A stretch of 64,000 bases of DNA from Clostridia bacterium (lineage in GTDB: Bacteria > Bacillota > Clostridia > Christensenellales > Aristaeellaceae), in the NCBI GenBank assembly GCA_017484085.1, contig JAFUTW010000037.1:1-64000 (forward strand), in the 5' to 3' direction. Under the pieces are notes generated by a model. The model was not told the origin of the DNA. It did no database searches and worked only from the letters and a program-made list of their open reading frames with translations. The position numbers and the translations under genes are program-made. Below, in pieces: positions 63,242-64,000 of this stretch. How positions within the stretch are numbered: position 1 is the stretch's first letter; the number at the start of each line of letters is the position of its first letter.

Positions 63242-63991
63242 TCAAAAGTTATCATGGGTGCACTTATGTCTGATTTCAATTAATGCATATACTAGAACAA
63301 GCACAGAACAAATACAAATCGCGACGTATAGTTTTCTTTGATCCTTTTCCATTAGAACGGTATGGTTACGTTGATAGAGTTCATAGGCATCAGAATGATC
63401 ATAGATTGTCTTAGTGATTCCATTTTCCTTTGAAATGATTAATCTACCTTCTGACATATTTGCAATTGACCACTCGGATTCATAATACATTGAATATGAT
63501 TCATTACCAAATGTGTAGCCGGGTATTTCATAATAATCAATGGTACCTTTATTAATGTTGACTTTAGCAATTGTTGCTGGATAAACGCGATAACTTACTG
63601 CTATGAAATTATCAGGCTCCGGGGTCAGTGCAATTCCTGTATAATCTGCACATGATAGTTTATATCCATATAGGAAATTCCCATCTGTATCAAAGCAGAA
63701 TACCTGCGTGTTACCATAATCAGAACCCCGAAAATGAAGGAGCAATCGCTCTCCTTGTATTACGGCGGCATCTGGATCCCAAGGGGGAATATCATCAACA
63801 GATTGCTTGCAAATCAAGGAAAAGTCGTGTTTGGCTTTTTCCAATACGGAACCCGTTGCCTTTGGAAAATCTAAAAGGTTTATATAATAGTTTTCTGCAA
63901 CTGCAGAACAGCTAAAGAACAGCAGAAAAAGAAAGACAGACAACAAATGCTTAGTTCTCTTCCTGTAGGCGTGGTATCTTACAAAAAGCAT
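63242..63991 (-). CDS. Exported, C-terminally anchored protein of unknown function, possibly 5' partial
   Basis: At least 249 residues: basic N-terminus (YHAYRKRTKH), hydrophobic signal segment ending SCSAVAEN, and a beta-rich extracytoplasmic part. That part has blade-like stretches (VIQGERLLLHFRG, VFCFDTDGNFLYGYKL, NFIAVSYRVYPATIAKVNINKG). A C-terminal membrane span follows (about 222-241, YVAICICSVLVLVYALIEI) with a basic tail. It may be a small propeller-like domain anchored at the membrane. The ATG at 63989-63991 lies 9 bases from the window edge and the frame stays open beyond, so the true start may be outside. Confidence 0.68.
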   Translation of the reverse strand: MLFVRYHAYRKRTKHLLSVFLFLLFFSCSAVAENYYINLLDFPKATGSVLEKAKHDFSLICKQSVDDIPPWDPDAAVIQGERLLLHFRGSDYGNTQVFCFDTDGNFLYGYKLSCADYTGIALTPEPDNFIAVSYRVYPATIAKVNINKGTIDYYEIPGYTFGNESYSMYYESEWSIANMSEGRLIISKENGITKTIYDHSDAYELYQRNHTVLMEKDQRKLYVAICICSVLVLVYALIEIRHKCTHDNF

Positions 63992-64000
63992 TGTCTTATA

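Noticed and set aside
25-63990. tRNA, rRNA, insertion sequences, prophage or toxin-antitoxin pairs
   Set aside because: I read all intergenic gaps for tRNA-like or inverted-repeat borders and for transposase or antitoxin motifs and found none that hold up.

Overview
The window is a stretch of chromosomal core genome from a GC-rich (roughly 60% by eye) low-profile member of the Firmicutes, most likely an anaerobic Clostridia-type bacterium. The evidence is gene order: phoH-pgpH-ybeY-era, priA-def-fmt-rsmB-rlmN-prpC-prkC-rsgA-rpe-thiN, dnaG-sigA-trmK-nif3, mraZ-to-ftsZ, plsX-acpP-rnc-smc-ftsY and rpsO-pnp-M16 are all blocks known from Bacillus/Clostridium relatives. MurE carries the DNPR motif of meso-diaminopimelate enzymes, and a flavodiiron protein suggests an anaerobe. 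Species-level placement is not possible from the sequence alone. No tRNA, rRNA, CRISPR array, insertion sequence or prophage was seen.

Layout. 1-4.2 kb: the 3' part of a surface beta-propeller protein with a Pro-Thr linker, glycerol kinase and an orphan polysaccharide-type ABC permease. 4.4-6.4 kb: accessory regulators, namely a TetR-type gene with a palindrome over its promoter, a solitary 42-residue small ORF with its own promoter and terminator, and a response-regulator-like protein without a DNA-binding domain. 6.4-23.1 kb: a long same-strand run for ribosome maturation, cyclic-di-AMP turnover, base-excision repair, replication restart, N-terminal formylation/deformylation, rRNA methylation and the PrkC/PrpC kinase-phosphatase pair. 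23.2-29.4 kb: dGTPase-like, primase, the primary sigma factor, a TrmK-Nif3 fusion and a zinc-ribbon coiled-coil protein. 29.4-31.1 kb: RNase P RNA, an acidic zinc-knuckle protein and a metallophosphoesterase.

31.3-39.9 kb is a reduced division/cell-wall cluster (mraZ, ftsL-like, murE, mraY, murD, ftsQ, ftsA, ftsZ) that lacks rsmH, ftsI, murF, ftsW, murG and murC. 39.9-46.7 kb holds a small XRE regulator, an exported protein on the minus strand, a HAD hydrolase, prmC-prfA-sua5, a family-6-type DNA glycosylase and pyrimidine nucleoside phosphorylase. 46.8-56.9 kb: a SpoU methyltransferase, plsX-acpP-rnc-smc-ftsY, a small membrane protein, dus and a flavodiiron protein. 56.9-62 kb: a minus-strand RluA synthase, then rpsO, pnp and an M16 peptidase. 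62-64 kb is different: AT-rich, all minus strand, with three unrecognised genes, two of them predicted to be exported.

Transcription is unusually readable. Several near-consensus sigma-A promoters (-35/-10 with 16-18 bp spacers) and simple hairpin-plus-T terminators mark the unit borders. Overlapping stop/start codons (ATGA, GTGA, TGATG) and TTG or GTG starts with good Shine-Dalgarno sequences are common. The most interesting items are the TrmK-Nif3 fusion with an internal ribosome-binding site, the solitary small ORF at 5.2 kb, the response-regulator-like protein without an output domain, the acidic zinc-knuckle protein beside rnpB, the acyl carrier protein with a changed DSL motif, and the AT-rich exported-protein island at the right end.
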